64,000 bases of DNA from Bradyrhizobium iriomotense (GCF_030160715.1 NZ_BSOW01000011.1:62001-126000); one strand, 5' to 3'. Numbered from the stretch's first letter, positions 1-8,248 are shown. A program made the numbers and translations. The notes: generated by a model from the letters alone, not told the origin.

Positions 1-1
1 G

Positions 2-106
2 ATCTATCGCGAGAAGAGCGGCAGCGACGCTGCCGCCGGCGCGCGCTGGATCGAGGAGCTCGGCACAAAGAACCGCTACGTGCTCGATGTCTGGGCGGGC
101 GGGTAG
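2..106 (+). CDS. C-terminal end of an unrecognised protein (partial)
   Basis: An open frame runs in from the left edge and stops with TAG at 104-106, giving the last 34 residues of a protein. The visible tail is mixed charged and hydrophobic and ends in VWAGG. It contains no motif I recognise, so no function is proposed. A palindromic repeat follows directly, which fits the end of a transcription unit. The start and most of the gene lie outside the window. The frame could in principle be a chance extension, but the clean stop just before a repeat element supports a real gene end. Confidence 0.5.
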   Translation: MYREKSGSDAAAGARWIEELGTKNRYVLDVWAGG

Positions 107-122
107 CCGCGGATCGTGGATT

Positions 123-211
123 GTAGGCTGGGTTAGCGAAGCGTAACCCACCGTTTCTCTCGATGCGGACAGCAAAGAGGTGGGGTACGCCCTTCGGCTA
201 ACCCAGCCTAC
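123..211. repeat. Palindromic intergenic repeat, family A (copy 1)
   Basis: The element begins GTAGGCTGGGTTAGC and ends with its exact reverse complement, a 15-bp terminal inverted repeat. Inside lie the partly complementary GCGTAACCCACC and GGTGGGGTACGC arms. Related copies are at 32252-32333 and 55436-55517. It fills the gap between the partial gene and the methyltransferase-fold gene. It could form a long hairpin in RNA and act as a transcription end or mRNA-stability element. That function is inferred. Confidence 0.85.
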
Positions 212-238
212 GATTCTCGATTGTGCTAAACCTCGCGC

Positions 239-913
239 ATGATTCCCTGGGAAAAACTCGATACCGCCAAGATTCCCGGCTCCGATGGCGAGCTTCGCCT
301 GATGCGCCGCGGCAAAGAGTTCTCCATCATGCTCGGCACCAACGAGCTGATGAATAGCCGCCTGTCGGGCTCGGAGGCCGCTCTCGCGACGCTCGCGGCC
401 AAACAGATCGAGAAGGTCGCCAAGCCCGTCGTCCTCATCGGCGGATTGGGCATGGGCTTTACGCTACGTGCTGCGCTCGCCGTGTTTGCCGGCAAAGCGC
501 AGATTGTCGTGTCGGAGCTCGTGCCGTCGGTGGTGGCCTGGGCGCGGGGACCCATGGCGCAAGTCTTTGGTGACAGCCTCGATGACCCTCGCGTGAGCGT
601 GCGGGAAACCGATGTTGCCGAAATCATCCGGGCGCACCGATCGGCGTTCGACGCCGTTCTCCTCGACGTCGACAATGGGCCGGAAGGGTTGACCCGGAAG
701 AGCAATGACGCACTCTACAATTCAGCCGGGCTGAAAGCGGCGCGGACGGCGCTGCGGCCGGGAGGCGTGCTCGCCGTTTGGTCGTCGGGACCCAACCCGG
801 CATTCACCAAGCGTCTTGGTAGCGCAGGTTTTGACGTCAACGAAGTCAACCTCCGCGCCACCGGAAAAGGCGGTGGCGCGCGCCATGTGATCTGGATCGC
901 GCGGAAGAGTTAG
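239..913 (+). CDS. Spermidine synthase-like SAM-dependent methyltransferase-fold protein
   Basis: A 224-residue protein with the Rossmann-type fold of polyamine aminopropyltransferases and methyltransferases. A glycine-rich nucleotide motif (GGLGMGFTLRA, about residues 68-78) is followed by an acidic strand end (VVSELVP). Later comes LLDVDNGPEGL (about 140-150), which resembles the acidic loop of spermidine synthases. It lacks the N-terminal beta-hairpin domain of full spermidine synthases (usually about 280 residues or more). The exact reaction is therefore unknown, and it may be a spermine/spermidine synthase-family protein of another role. It converges with the alpha/beta hydrolase gene, and the two stop codons overlap by 4 bp. 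The ATG start lies just after a repeat, leaving little room for a promoter. Confidence 0.75.
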   Translation: MIPWEKLDTAKIPGSDGELRLMRRGKEFSIMLGTNELMNSRLSGSEAALATLAAKQIEKVAKPVVLIGGLGMGFTLRAALAVFAGKAQIVVSELVPSVVAWARGPMAQVFGDSLDDPRVSVRETDVAEIIRAHRSAFDAVLLDVDNGPEGLTRKSNDALYNSAGLKAARTALRPGGVLAVWSSGPNPAFTKRLGSAGFDVNEVNLRATGKGGGARHVIWIARKS

Positions 914-1830
914 GCCGCTTTCGCCCCTGCCCCATGCGCGTGCTTGTCGATGGCGTCGACGATTTGCGGCCAGAAGCGCATCGGCAGTGCGTGGCCCATG
1001 CCGTCGATCATCAGAAGTTTTGCGTTGGGGATTGATGCCGCAGTGTCCTTGCCGCCTTCGGGGCGAACCAGGGGATCGACGGTACCGTGGATGACCAGCG
1101 TCGGCGTCTTGACGCTGTGCAAGCGCTCCTTGCGGCTGCCGGAGGCGAGTACGGCGCGCAACTGCCGTCCGACGCCGGCTGGATTCAGGCCGCGCGCGAA
1201 CACCCGTTCGGCGCGGCCGGGATCGAGCGCCTCTTCCTCGGGAAAATGGCCGGCGCGCAGCACCTTCCAGGTCTGGCCGTAGCGGACGATGAATTCCTCC
1301 TTGCTGCGCGGTGGCGGCGCCATCAGCATGGCGGCGGCCTCGCGCGTCGGCGGCGGCACGCGCGGATTGCCCGTCGTCGACATGATCGAGGTGAGCGAGC
1401 GCACGCGCTGCGGAAACGACAGCGTGACTTCCTGCGCGATCATGCCGCCCATCGAGGCGCCGACGAGATGCGCCGACTTGATGCCGAGCGCGTCGATCAG
1501 GCCGACCGTATCCCTGGCCATGTCGATCAGTTTGTAGGTTGCGGCCACCGGCATCTTCAGGAAGCGCAGCTTCAACAGCTCGAACGGCGTCAGCCGCTTG
1601 CCGCCGGTCAAATGGCTGGACTTGCCGATGTCGCGATTGTCGAAGCGGATCACGCGAAATCCGCGCGCGGCGAGCTGTTCGCAGAATGCGTCGTCCCAGT
1701 GGACCATCTGGGCGCCGAGCCCCATGATCAGCAGCAGAGGCTCGGCGTTGTCGTTGCCGAAAATCTCGTAGCAGATGTCGATGCCGTTGGCGCGGACGGT
1801 CTGCGGCGGCTGATGGGCGGAGGCATTCAC
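910..1830 (-). CDS. Alpha/beta hydrolase
   Basis: An alpha/beta-hydrolase-fold protein of about 306 residues. It shows the oxyanion-hole region LLLIMGLGAQ, the strand FRVIRFDNRDIGKS, the nucleophile elbow GASMGG (Ser), an acid in HGTVDPLV and a C-terminal histidine in DGMGHALP, so a complete Ser-Asp-His triad is likely. The substrate is unknown; relatives are annotated as generic hydrolases or pimeloyl-ester-carboxylesterase-like enzymes. I chose the GTG at 1828-1830 because AAGGGG stands about 8 nt upstream. An in-frame ATG at 1905 would add 25 residues that do not look like hydrolase sequence. The gene is divergent from phaE. Confidence 0.8.
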   Translation of the reverse strand: MNASAHQPPQTVRANGIDICYEIFGNDNAEPLLLIMGLGAQMVHWDDAFCEQLAARGFRVIRFDNRDIGKSSHLTGGKRLTPFELLKLRFLKMPVAATYKLIDMARDTVGLIDALGIKSAHLVGASMGGMIAQEVTLSFPQRVRSLTSIMSTTGNPRVPPPTREAAAMLMAPPPRSKEEFIVRYGQTWKVLRAGHFPEEEALDPGRAERVFARGLNPAGVGRQLRAVLASGSRKERLHSVKTPTLVIHGTVDPLVRPEGGKDTAASIPNAKLLMIDGMGHALPMRFWPQIVDAIDKHAHGAGAKAA

Positions 1831-1996
1831 GGGCGTGTTCCCCTTGCTGGCGATCAACGTTGTATCGCACGGTTTGCCACCGCAAAGAAGCCGCGTGCGC
1901 GACACCGGGCCGCCGCTCGTGGGTTGACCGGCCCGTCACAACGGTGTGGTATGGCGGAAAAGAAGGGCAACAGAGCCCTCGACCTGGAGGACGCCG

Positions 1997-2377
1997 ATGA
2001 CCGACAAGATCACCGATCCGGTCGCCTTGTGGCAGAAGATGATTGGCGAGATGGAGAAAGGCTTCAACTCGTTTGCCACCAAGGCGATGGAGACGCCCGA
2101 ATTCTCGCAGGCCATGAACCGGGCCGGCGGCGTTGCTGCAGGTGCTCAGAGGCAGTTCGGCGACCTCATGGAAAAGTATCTTCTCTCGATGAATCTGCCG
2201 AGCCGCGAGCAGATGACCGGCATTGCCGAACGGCTGCAGTCCATCGAAGGCCAACTCGGCGAGATCAAGTCCATGCTCAGCCAGATGTCGGCCGCTTCCA
2301 GCGGATCGCAGATTGGCGCTGCGCCGCGGCCGCCGCGCACGAAGCGCCCGCCGCCCGATAGTGGAGAGCCGAAATGA
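1997..2377 (+). CDS. phaE: Short PhaE-type subunit of class III PHA synthase
   Basis: A 126-residue, largely helical protein resembling the PHA synthase PhaE subunit, with a C-terminal helix (residues about 75-95) containing SIEGQLGEIKSMLSQM, followed by a basic, proline-rich tail. Classical PhaE proteins are roughly 350 residues, so this one is much shorter and may keep only a PhaC-contacting part. Identification rests on context: phaC starts 4 bp before this gene ends (ATGA overlap), and phaC is clearly class III. The chosen ATG has a strong GGAGG site 5 nt upstream. An in-frame ATG at 1946 would add 17 residues not expected in the family. Together PhaE and PhaC should polymerise (R)-3-hydroxyacyl-CoA at the granule surface. 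Confidence 0.75.
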   Translation: MTDKITDPVALWQKMIGEMEKGFNSFATKAMETPEFSQAMNRAGGVAAGAQRQFGDLMEKYLLSMNLPSREQMTGIAERLQSIEGQLGEIKSMLSQMSAASSGSQIGAAPRPPRTKRPPPDSGEPK

Positions 2378-3456
2378 ACGCGCCGACGGGACTTGATCTC
2401 GCATCGATCCCGGAGCGCATCCAGTCCGAGGTGCAGCGCGCCATCATGCGCAGCATCAAGGGCGTCGAAGATTTCTCGACTTCAGGGCCAACGCTGGGGT
2501 CGACGCCGAAGGATGTGCTGCATTCGCGCGGCACGATGAGCCTCTATCACTACCGCCCGATGTCGGACGAGATCTACCGCGTGCCGGTGCTGATCGTCAT
2601 GGCCACCACCAACCGCGGCTACATCCTTGATCTCGTGCCGGGCCAAAGCTTCATCGAGTTCCTCCTCAAGCGTGGCTACGACGTCTACATGCTCGACTGG
2701 TCCGCGCCGCGGCCGGAGGAGAAGAGCCTGGGCATGGAGGACTATGTCCTCGACTTCATCCCGGATTGCGTCCGCCGCGTGCAACAGGATTCCGGCGAGC
2801 AGGACGTTTCCGTGATCGGCTATTGCTTCGGCGGCGTGCTGTCGCTGCTGTACGGCTCGATCTTCGGGGACGGGCCGATGAAGAACCTGATCTGCTTCAC
2901 CACGCCGATCGATTTTCGCGAGATGAAGCTGTTCTCGAATTTCTCCGACCGCCGCTATTTCGACGTTGACCGTCTCGTCGACAGCGTCGGCAACGTGCCG
3001 CCGGAGATGATCCTGTCCTCCTTCGAGATGCTGCGACCGGCCTCGCGCACCGTGAGCCAGATCCAGCTCTGGGAGAACATCTGGAACGACGAGTTCGTGA
3101 AATCCTACCGGATGTTCGATCGCTGGGCGACCGACACGCTGCCGCTCGCCGGCGAATATTTCCGCGCCATCACCAAGGACCTGATGTGGGACAACAAGCT
3201 GTTCAACGACACCATGTCGGTGGGGGGACGCGCGGTAAAGCTCGAAAACATCAAGGTGCCGATCCTGCACGCGGTCGCCGAGCACGATCACATCGTGCCG
3301 TATGACGCCGCAAAGCATCTGATCACCAAGATCGGGTCCGAGGACAAGGAAGAGGTGATGCTGAAGGGCGGCCACGTCTCGCTCGTCGCCGGCGCCAACG
3401 CGATCAAGCGGCTGTGGCCGAAACTGGACACCTGGCTGGGGAAGAGGTCGACATGA
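2374..3456 (+). CDS. phaC: Class III polyhydroxyalkanoate synthase subunit PhaC
   Basis: This 360-residue enzyme polymerises hydroxyacyl-CoA into PHA storage polyester. Its length matches class III PhaC (about 355) rather than class I (about 590). The lipase-box-like motif GYCFGG carries the catalytic cysteine C151. D305 (in AEHDHIVP) and H334 (in KGGHVSL) complete the triad, within three residues of the triad numbering of Allochromatium PhaC. It is translationally coupled to phaE upstream by an ATGA overlap and to a GNAT gene downstream by another. A phasin gene lies 830 bp further on. The identity is secure; substrate chain length cannot be told from sequence. Confidence 0.93.
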   Translation: MNAPTGLDLASIPERIQSEVQRAIMRSIKGVEDFSTSGPTLGSTPKDVLHSRGTMSLYHYRPMSDEIYRVPVLIVMATTNRGYILDLVPGQSFIEFLLKRGYDVYMLDWSAPRPEEKSLGMEDYVLDFIPDCVRRVQQDSGEQDVSVIGYCFGGVLSLLYGSIFGDGPMKNLICFTTPIDFREMKLFSNFSDRRYFDVDRLVDSVGNVPPEMILSSFEMLRPASRTVSQIQLWENIWNDEFVKSYRMFDRWATDTLPLAGEYFRAITKDLMWDNKLFNDTMSVGGRAVKLENIKVPILHAVAEHDHIVPYDAAKHLITKIGSEDKEEVMLKGGHVSLVAGANAIKRLWPKLDTWLGKRST

Positions 3457-4046
3457 GTGAAGCGCGTTCCTATCCGCGTCACGTCAAGACGGATGCTGGC
3501 GACATCGAGATCCGCATGATGTCACCGGCGGACGAAGCTGCCGTGCTCGCCTTCGGCAAGGCGCTGCCGACACATGATCTCTTGTTCCTGCCACGCAACA
3601 TCAGCGAGCCGAAAGTGCTCTCGGCCTGGGTCAAGGAAATCGAGCGCGGCGCGATCACGAGCCTGCTCGCGGTCAAGGACGGCAAGGTCGTCGGTTGCGG
3701 CACGCTGGTGCGTGATCCCCATTCCTGGTCGCCCCATGTCGGCGAGATCCGGATGGTGGTGTCACAGGACGTGCGGGGGAAGGGGGTCGGGCGGGCGCTG
3801 TCGCAGGAGACCTTTGCGCTCGCGCTCGGCGCCGGCCTCGAAAAGCTCTCGGTCCAGATGACGGTCGACCAGCAGGCGGCGATCGCTCTGTTCGAGAGCC
3901 TCGGCTTCAAGGCCGAGGCGCTGCTGCGCGACCACGTCCGGGATGTCGGCGGCAAGACCCACGACATGGTCGTGCTCGGGCACAACATCGCGCAGGTTCA
4001 GGCCCAGATGGAGGCCTACGGGCTGCCGGGCGCTGTCCAGCACTAG
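3453..4046 (+). CDS. GNAT-family N-acetyltransferase
   Basis: A 197-residue protein with the Gcn5-related acetyltransferase fold. A beta-strand region with EIRMVVSQDVRGKGVGRAL (about residues 97-115) contains the acetyl-CoA pyrophosphate-binding motif R-G-K-G-V-G-R. It is followed by the typical LFESLGFKAEA segment. The start at 3453 overlaps the phaC stop (ATGA), so it is translated with the PHA synthase operon; an earlier in-frame ATG lies inside phaC. The substrate is unknown. Tight coupling suggests a role linked to PHA metabolism, possibly protein acetylation, but that is inference. Confidence 0.85.
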   Translation: MSEARSYPRHVKTDAGDIEIRMMSPADEAAVLAFGKALPTHDLLFLPRNISEPKVLSAWVKEIERGAITSLLAVKDGKVVGCGTLVRDPHSWSPHVGEIRMVVSQDVRGKGVGRALSQETFALALGAGLEKLSVQMTVDQQAAIALFESLGFKAEALLRDHVRDVGGKTHDMVVLGHNIAQVQAQMEAYGLPGAVQH

Positions 4047-4173
4047 AAAGCGCCGCCCAGGATTAGAGGCACGTCCGGCACCAGGCCGCGCCGTCTGGCA
4101 TTGGTTCCGGCGATGGCCAGGGAGGCATCATGATGCCTCCTGTTGAGGCTGTTCACGATTTCGTGATATCGCA

Positions 4174-4217
4174 GTGCAATATGATTATTGCACCGCACAA
4201 TTAACCGTGCCATATAA
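4174..4217 (+). promoter_or_regulatory. Candidate phasin promoter with overlapping TGC-rich palindrome (PhaR-like operator)
   Basis: The perfect palindrome GTGCAAT-N6-ATTGCAC spans 4174-4193. Its right arm contains a -35-like TTGCAC (4188-4193), followed 17 nt later by CATATA (4211-4216) as a -10 box. The phasin start is about 70 nt further on. Phasin genes in PHA producers are repressed by PhaR, which binds TGC-rich palindromes. An operator lying on the -35 box fits that mechanism. The palindrome is directly seen; the assignment to PhaR is inferred, and phaR is not in the window. Confidence 0.5.
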
Positions 4218-4285
4218 GCCGTGCCCCGGGCCAATCCGGACGGGGTGAGCCCATAGCTCAGACAATTGAGGATGGAGAGACCCCC

Positions 4286-4741
4286 ATGACGACCGAAACC
4301 AACACCGCTTTCGAGGGCTTCAAGGACGCGTTCAAGAACATCCAGAACCTGGAAGTTCCCGAGGCTGCCCGCGAATTCGTCAAGAAGACCGCCAACACTG
4401 CCAAGGACCGCGCTGCCGAAGTGTTCGCTGGCTCCGAGCGGGTGACCGCCGCCATCGAGAACGCGGTTGCCGAATCCGTCACCGAGGCCGGCAAGATCAG
4501 CCGCAACATCCAGCAGGCGATCTTCGAGGACGCCGAGGCGTTCTTCTCCGGCATCGACAAGCTCGCTTCGGCCAAGTCGGTCAGCGAAGCCGTCGAGATC
4601 CAGTCCGGCCTGCTCCGTGCCCGCGGCGAAGCGTTCGTCTCGCGCGCCAAGGCGACCACCGACTATCTCGGCAAGCTCGCCGCCAATGGCGCGAAGTCCG
4701 CTCAGGACAATTTCGCGAAGGTCTACAACAAGACCGCCTGA
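4286..4741 (+). CDS. Phasin family protein
   Basis: A 151-residue, almost entirely helical protein with the alanine-rich amphipathic pattern of the phasin family. It has no signal peptide and no membrane segment. Phasins coat PHA granules in the cytoplasm and control their number and size. Placement 240 bp after the phaE-phaC-GNAT operon, with its own promoter and a strong terminator, fits a highly expressed granule protein. The start ATG follows a GGAGAG site by about 8 nt. The palindrome upstream suggests PhaR-type repression. Confidence is high for the family and moderate for a structural granule role. Confidence 0.88.
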   Translation: MTTETNTAFEGFKDAFKNIQNLEVPEAAREFVKKTANTAKDRAAEVFAGSERVTAAIENAVAESVTEAGKISRNIQQAIFEDAEAFFSGIDKLASAKSVSEAVEIQSGLLRARGEAFVSRAKATTDYLGKLAANGAKSAQDNFAKVYNKTA

Positions 4742-4770
4742 TTGTTGCGTTGAGTTGAAACTGTGTTTTG

Positions 4771-4798
4771 AGGCCCGCTTCGGCGGGCCTTGTTTTTT
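4771..4798 (+). terminator. Rho-independent terminator of the phasin gene
   Basis: A perfect 8-bp GC stem, AGGCCCGC/GCGGGCCT, with a TTCG tetraloop (4771-4790) is followed by a T-rich run (TGTTTTTT, 4791-4798). It lies 30 nt after the phasin stop. It is the clearest intrinsic terminator in the window. Confidence 0.92.
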
Positions 4799-4805
4799 GC
4801 GCCGC

Positions 4806-4921
4806 CGTCATTGCGTGGAGCTCGCGACAAAACTGCGAGTATTTTTGCGCTGAAGCGTCCAAGCAATCCAGAGCCTTTCCGCGGAAAGCTTCTGGATTGC
4901 TTCGCTTCGCTCGCAATGACG
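4806..4921. repeat. Palindromic repeat, family B (copy 1, interrupted left arm)
   Basis: The right half, CTGGATTGCTTCGCTTCG followed by CTCGCAATGACG, is the intact family-B arm. The left half begins CGTCATTGCG and resumes at AAGCAATCCAG, but about 45 nt of unrelated sequence splits it. Other copies are at 11064-11149, 30111-30190, 52390-52476 and 56967-57046. In frame it reads through into the DUF445 gene, so an automated start there could be set too far upstream. Confidence 0.8.
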
Positions 4922-4939
4922 GGTTACTGTGGTGCCGCG

Positions 4940-6226
4940 ATGAAGACAGTCGATACTTTCTCCTTCGACACCCCCGGCGACGCCGAGCGCGCGGCCGAGC
5001 TGCGGCGCGTCAAGGCGTTGGCGACGTTCGTGCTGGCCGCGACGCTCGCGTTGTTCGTGGTCGCGAAATGGCTGCTCAACGTGCACCCCGTATTCGGCTT
5101 CATCGCGGCCTTCGCGGAAGCCGCGACGATCGGCGGGCTCGCCGACTGGTATGCCGTCGTCGCGCTGTTCAAGCGGCCTCTGGGCTTGCCGATTCCGCAC
5201 ACCGCGATCATCCAGAGCAATCAGGCCCGCATCGCCGACAAGCTCGGCGAATTCATCCAGGTGCATTTCCTCGAGGCGGGGCCGGTCGAGGCCAAGCTGA
5301 AGGAGATCGACTTTGGCTCCTTCATCGCCGAGTGGCTGCGCGACCGCAAGCGCAGCGACGATCTCGCGCGCTTTGCCCTGCGGCTGTTGCCGGAAGCTTT
5401 CTCTGCGACGGAAAGCTCGGGCCTGATGACCTTCATCATCCGCCGCATGTCCTCGCAACTGCAAGCCATCGACCTCGCACCGCTCGCGGCCGGTACGCTG
5501 CGCGGCTTCGTGGCGGAGGGGCGGCACCAGGTGCTGTTCGACGATCTCCTGCGCGTCATGCATGACACGCTGACGGGGAAGGAGACCATGGCGATGATCC
5601 GCGAGAAGGTGCGCGCGGAGCTGCCGACATTGCTTCGGCTCTATCGCGCCGACAAGTTCCTGGTGAACAAGATCGTGGCATCCGCCTCCGCCTTCCTTGA
5701 GGAGGTGCGCAGCGATCCCAAGCATCCGTTTCGCGGCGAGTTCGATCGCATGGTGCTGACCTTTGTCGACCGGCTCGGCACCGACCAGACCTATATCGAT
5801 CGCATCGACGGTCTGAAGCGCGATCTGCTGGCGCGGCCCGAGCTAGCTGATCTTGCGCGCACGGTGTGGGCGAACACGCGCGCCTTCATCGAGCGTAGCG
5901 CCTCCGGCGAGACGCAGGTGCTCCAGCATCATCTCGCAGGCATGTTCGTCGCGGCCGGCGAGGCGCTGGCGGGTGATGCGGAGCTGCGCGGCGAGATCAA
6001 CAAGGGCCTGGTCGCGGTGCTGCGCAGCTTCATCGCCGACCAGAAGAGCGGCGTCTCGACCTTCATCTCCGACCAGGTCAAGTCGTGGAATATGACGCAG
6101 CTGATTTCGCTGATCGAAATCAACATCGGCCGCGACCTGCAATACATCCGCTTCAACGGCTCGTTGATCGGCGGGCTGGCAGGCCTTGCGCTCTACTCCG
6201 TAGAATTCCTGCTTCGATTGCTGTGA
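4940..6226 (+). CDS. DUF445 membrane protein
   Basis: A 428-residue protein of the DUF445 family. A hydrophobic segment at about residues 27-48 (LATFVLAATLALFVVAKWLL) is followed by a second at about 50-75 with the family-typical GGLADWYAVVALFKRPLGLPIPHT. A long soluble helical region follows, and a final membrane helix lies near the C-terminus (GSLIGGLAGLALYSVEFLL). The function of the family is unknown; an inner-membrane location is inferred. The ATG at 4940 was chosen because residues encoded further upstream derive from the family-B repeat. The gene appears monocistronic. Confidence 0.85.
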   Translation: MKTVDTFSFDTPGDAERAAELRRVKALATFVLAATLALFVVAKWLLNVHPVFGFIAAFAEAATIGGLADWYAVVALFKRPLGLPIPHTAIIQSNQARIADKLGEFIQVHFLEAGPVEAKLKEIDFGSFIAEWLRDRKRSDDLARFALRLLPEAFSATESSGLMTFIIRRMSSQLQAIDLAPLAAGTLRGFVAEGRHQVLFDDLLRVMHDTLTGKETMAMIREKVRAELPTLLRLYRADKFLVNKIVASASAFLEEVRSDPKHPFRGEFDRMVLTFVDRLGTDQTYIDRIDGLKRDLLARPELADLARTVWANTRAFIERSASGETQVLQHHLAGMFVAAGEALAGDAELRGEINKGLVAVLRSFIADQKSGVSTFISDQVKSWNMTQLISLIEINIGRDLQYIRFNGSLIGGLAGLALYSVEFLLRLL

Positions 6227-6412
6227 CTTTTGCGTCACGGCCGTTAGCATTAACGCGCAGGCCTATTGTCGCTCCCGTTGTCACCGGCTTGAATGTCGGG
6301 AACCGGCCGCCTAGCTGATTCATGTTGCGCTGCGGAACGATCAAGAAGCCGGCGTCTTGGAATTCGTGCCATTGCCGGCATCGCAGCCGGTGCCTTGCCA
6401 GAGGAAACATTG

Positions 6413-7183
6413 ATGACCGCTACTGCCCAGACGCTGCGCCCGCCGTCCCGCACCCTGATGTTTCTGGAGGGGCGGGCGATCCACGAGCTCGGCGCCTTCC
6501 TCGGCGCGCTGCCGCTCCTCAGCCTCGCGCCGCGTGGTGACGGCCATCCCGTGCTGGTGCTGCCGGGCCTCGTCGCGTCCGACGCCTCGACGCGCCCGCT
6601 GCGCTCGTTCCTGAGGGGCAAGGGCTATGCCGTCAGCGGCTGGCGCCAGGGCCGCAACTATGGCCTGCGCCCGGGCGTACAGCATGCGATGGTCGATCTC
6701 GTCCAGGAGCTCAGCGATACCCATGGTCGCAAGATCAGCCTGGTCGGCTGGAGCCTCGGCGGTCTCTATGCGCGCCAGCTCGCCAAGATGATGCCGGAGC
6801 GCGTGCGCCAGGTGATCACGCTCGGCAGCCCCTTTGCAGGCGATCCGCGCTCGACCAATGCCTGGCGCGTTTATGAATGGGCGAGCGGTCGGAAGGCCGA
6901 CGAGGTCGATCCGCGCTTCGGCGGCGAGCTCGCCGTGCCGCCGCCGGTGCCAATCACCGCCATCTTCAGCCGCACCGACGGTGTCTGCGCCTGGCAGGGC
7001 TGCATGGAGAAGGCGGGTGCTGAAACCGAGAGCATCGAGGTCGAGAGCAGCCATTGCGGCATGGGTCACCATCCGGCTGCGGTTTATGCGGTGGCCGATC
7101 GCCTCGCGCAGAAGGAAGGCCAGTGGAAGCCGTTCGACCGCAGCGGTTGGCGTAGCCTGGCGTATCCCGATCCGCATCGTTAA
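6413..7183 (+). CDS. Alpha/beta hydrolase (lipase-like)
   Basis: A 256-residue alpha/beta-hydrolase. It has the strand-plus-oxyanion sequence PVLVLPGLVASD (about residues 46-57), a nucleophile elbow GWSLGG (about 107-112), the following TLGSPFAG segment typical of triacylglycerol-lipase and PGAP1-like relatives, an acidic residue in FSRTDGVC, and a histidine in SSHCGMGHHP. No signal peptide is seen. The start ATG has AGAGGAAA about 8 nt upstream; the 185-nt gap before it has no recognised element. The substrate is unknown. Confidence 0.82.
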   Translation: MTATAQTLRPPSRTLMFLEGRAIHELGAFLGALPLLSLAPRGDGHPVLVLPGLVASDASTRPLRSFLRGKGYAVSGWRQGRNYGLRPGVQHAMVDLVQELSDTHGRKISLVGWSLGGLYARQLAKMMPERVRQVITLGSPFAGDPRSTNAWRVYEWASGRKADEVDPRFGGELAVPPPVPITAIFSRTDGVCAWQGCMEKAGAETESIEVESSHCGMGHHPAAVYAVADRLAQKEGQWKPFDRSGWRSLAYPDPHR

Positions 7184-7191
7184 GCCCGAGC

Positions 7192-7317
7192 CCTCATGGT
7201 TCGAGACGCGCGGCGTTGCCGCGCTCCTCACCATGAGGATTGAGGCTTGAATCCCTCCCGCGGTAGCTGTTGGACCTCATCCTGAGGAGGCGCGAAGCGC
7301 CGTCTCGAAGGATGAGG
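7192..7317. repeat. Palindromic repeat, family C (copy 1, two hairpins)
   Basis: This element holds two stem-loops. The first, 7192-7238, runs from CCTCATGGT to its complement ACCATGAGG. The second, 7275-7317, runs from CCTCATCCT to AGGATGAGG around a GGCGCGAAGCGCCGTCTC core. Similar copies are at 9618-9730 and 14186-14292. It lies between the hydrolase and paaX. Confidence 0.85.
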
Positions 7318-7372
7318 GCCCGGCTGCCGCCTCCGTTGTCCCACCTGCACAAATCGCGCTATGCCATGACGC

Positions 7373-8239
7373 ATGGCGCATCCGCTTTCCCGCATCATCG
7401 ATCAGCTCAAGCGCGAGCCGTCGCGCACCGGCTCCATCGTCATCACCGTGTTCGGCGATGCCATCGTGCCGCGCGGCGGCTCGGTGTGGCTTGGCACGCT
7501 GCTCGAATTCTTTGCAGGCCTCGACATCGACAGCGGCGTCGTTCGCACTGCGATGTCGCGGCTTGCCGCCGACGGCTGGCTGACGCGCGAAAAGGTCGGG
7601 CGCAACAGCTTCTATCGGCTCGCCGAAAAAGGCCGCCAGACCTTCGAGGCCGCGACGCGCCACATCTACGATCCGCCGCCGTCCGACTGGACCGGCCGCT
7701 TCGAGCTGCTGCTGATCGGCAATGGCGAGGACCGCGACGCCTCGCGCGAGGCGCTGCGCAATGCCGGCTTCGGCAGTCCGCTGCCGGGCGTGTGGGTTGC
7801 GCCATCGGGCGTGCCGGTGCCCGAGGAGACCGCCGGCGCGATCCGCCTCGAGGTCTCGGCCGAGGATGACAGCGGCCGCCGTCTGCTCAGCGCGAGCTGG
7901 CCGCTCGATCGGACGGCCGATGCCTATCTCAAATTCATGAAGATGTTCGAGCCGCTGCGCGCCGCGATTGCGCGCGGTACGACGCTCTCCGATTCCGACG
8001 CATTCACCGCGCGCATCCTCTTGATCCACTACTATCGCCGCGTGGTGCTGCGCGATCCGCTACTGCCGGGCGAATTGCTACCGGTGGACTGGCCGGGCAG
8101 GGCGGCTCGCGAGCTCTGCGGCGAGATCTATCGCGCGCTGCTTGCCTCGTCGGAACAATGGCTTGATGACCACGGAACCAACGAAAAAGGGCCGCTGCCC
8201 GCGGCGCGAAAGCAGCTCGCGCTGCGGTTCGGCGGTTGA
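7373..8239 (+). CDS. paaX: PaaX-family transcriptional repressor of phenylacetate genes
   Basis: A 288-residue PaaX-type regulator. It has an N-terminal winged-helix domain (about residues 10-95, with VVRTAMSRLAADGWL as the recognition region), a central ligand-binding domain and a C-terminal helical PaaX domain (LLIHYYRRVVLRDPLLP, about residues 220-236). E. coli PaaX binds phenylacetyl-CoA and then releases paa promoters. Its position directly upstream of paaA, separated by a 77-nt gap holding a palindrome, strongly suggests control of the following operon. The chosen ATG is the in-frame one; an ATG ten bases earlier is in another frame. It follows a family-C repeat. Confidence 0.9.
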   Translation: MAHPLSRIIDQLKREPSRTGSIVITVFGDAIVPRGGSVWLGTLLEFFAGLDIDSGVVRTAMSRLAADGWLTREKVGRNSFYRLAEKGRQTFEAATRHIYDPPPSDWTGRFELLLIGNGEDRDASREALRNAGFGSPLPGVWVAPSGVPVPEETAGAIRLEVSAEDDSGRRLLSASWPLDRTADAYLKFMKMFEPLRAAIARGTTLSDSDAFTARILLIHYYRRVVLRDPLLPGELLPVDWPGRAARELCGEIYRALLASSEQWLDDHGTNEKGPLPAARKQLALRFGG

Positions 8240-8248
8240 GTTTTTATG

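Noticed and set aside
1087..2361. A plus-strand frame of 424 codons spanning the hydrolase and phaE region
   Set aside because: It crosses the promoter gap and reads low-complexity antisense sequence; no homology is visible.
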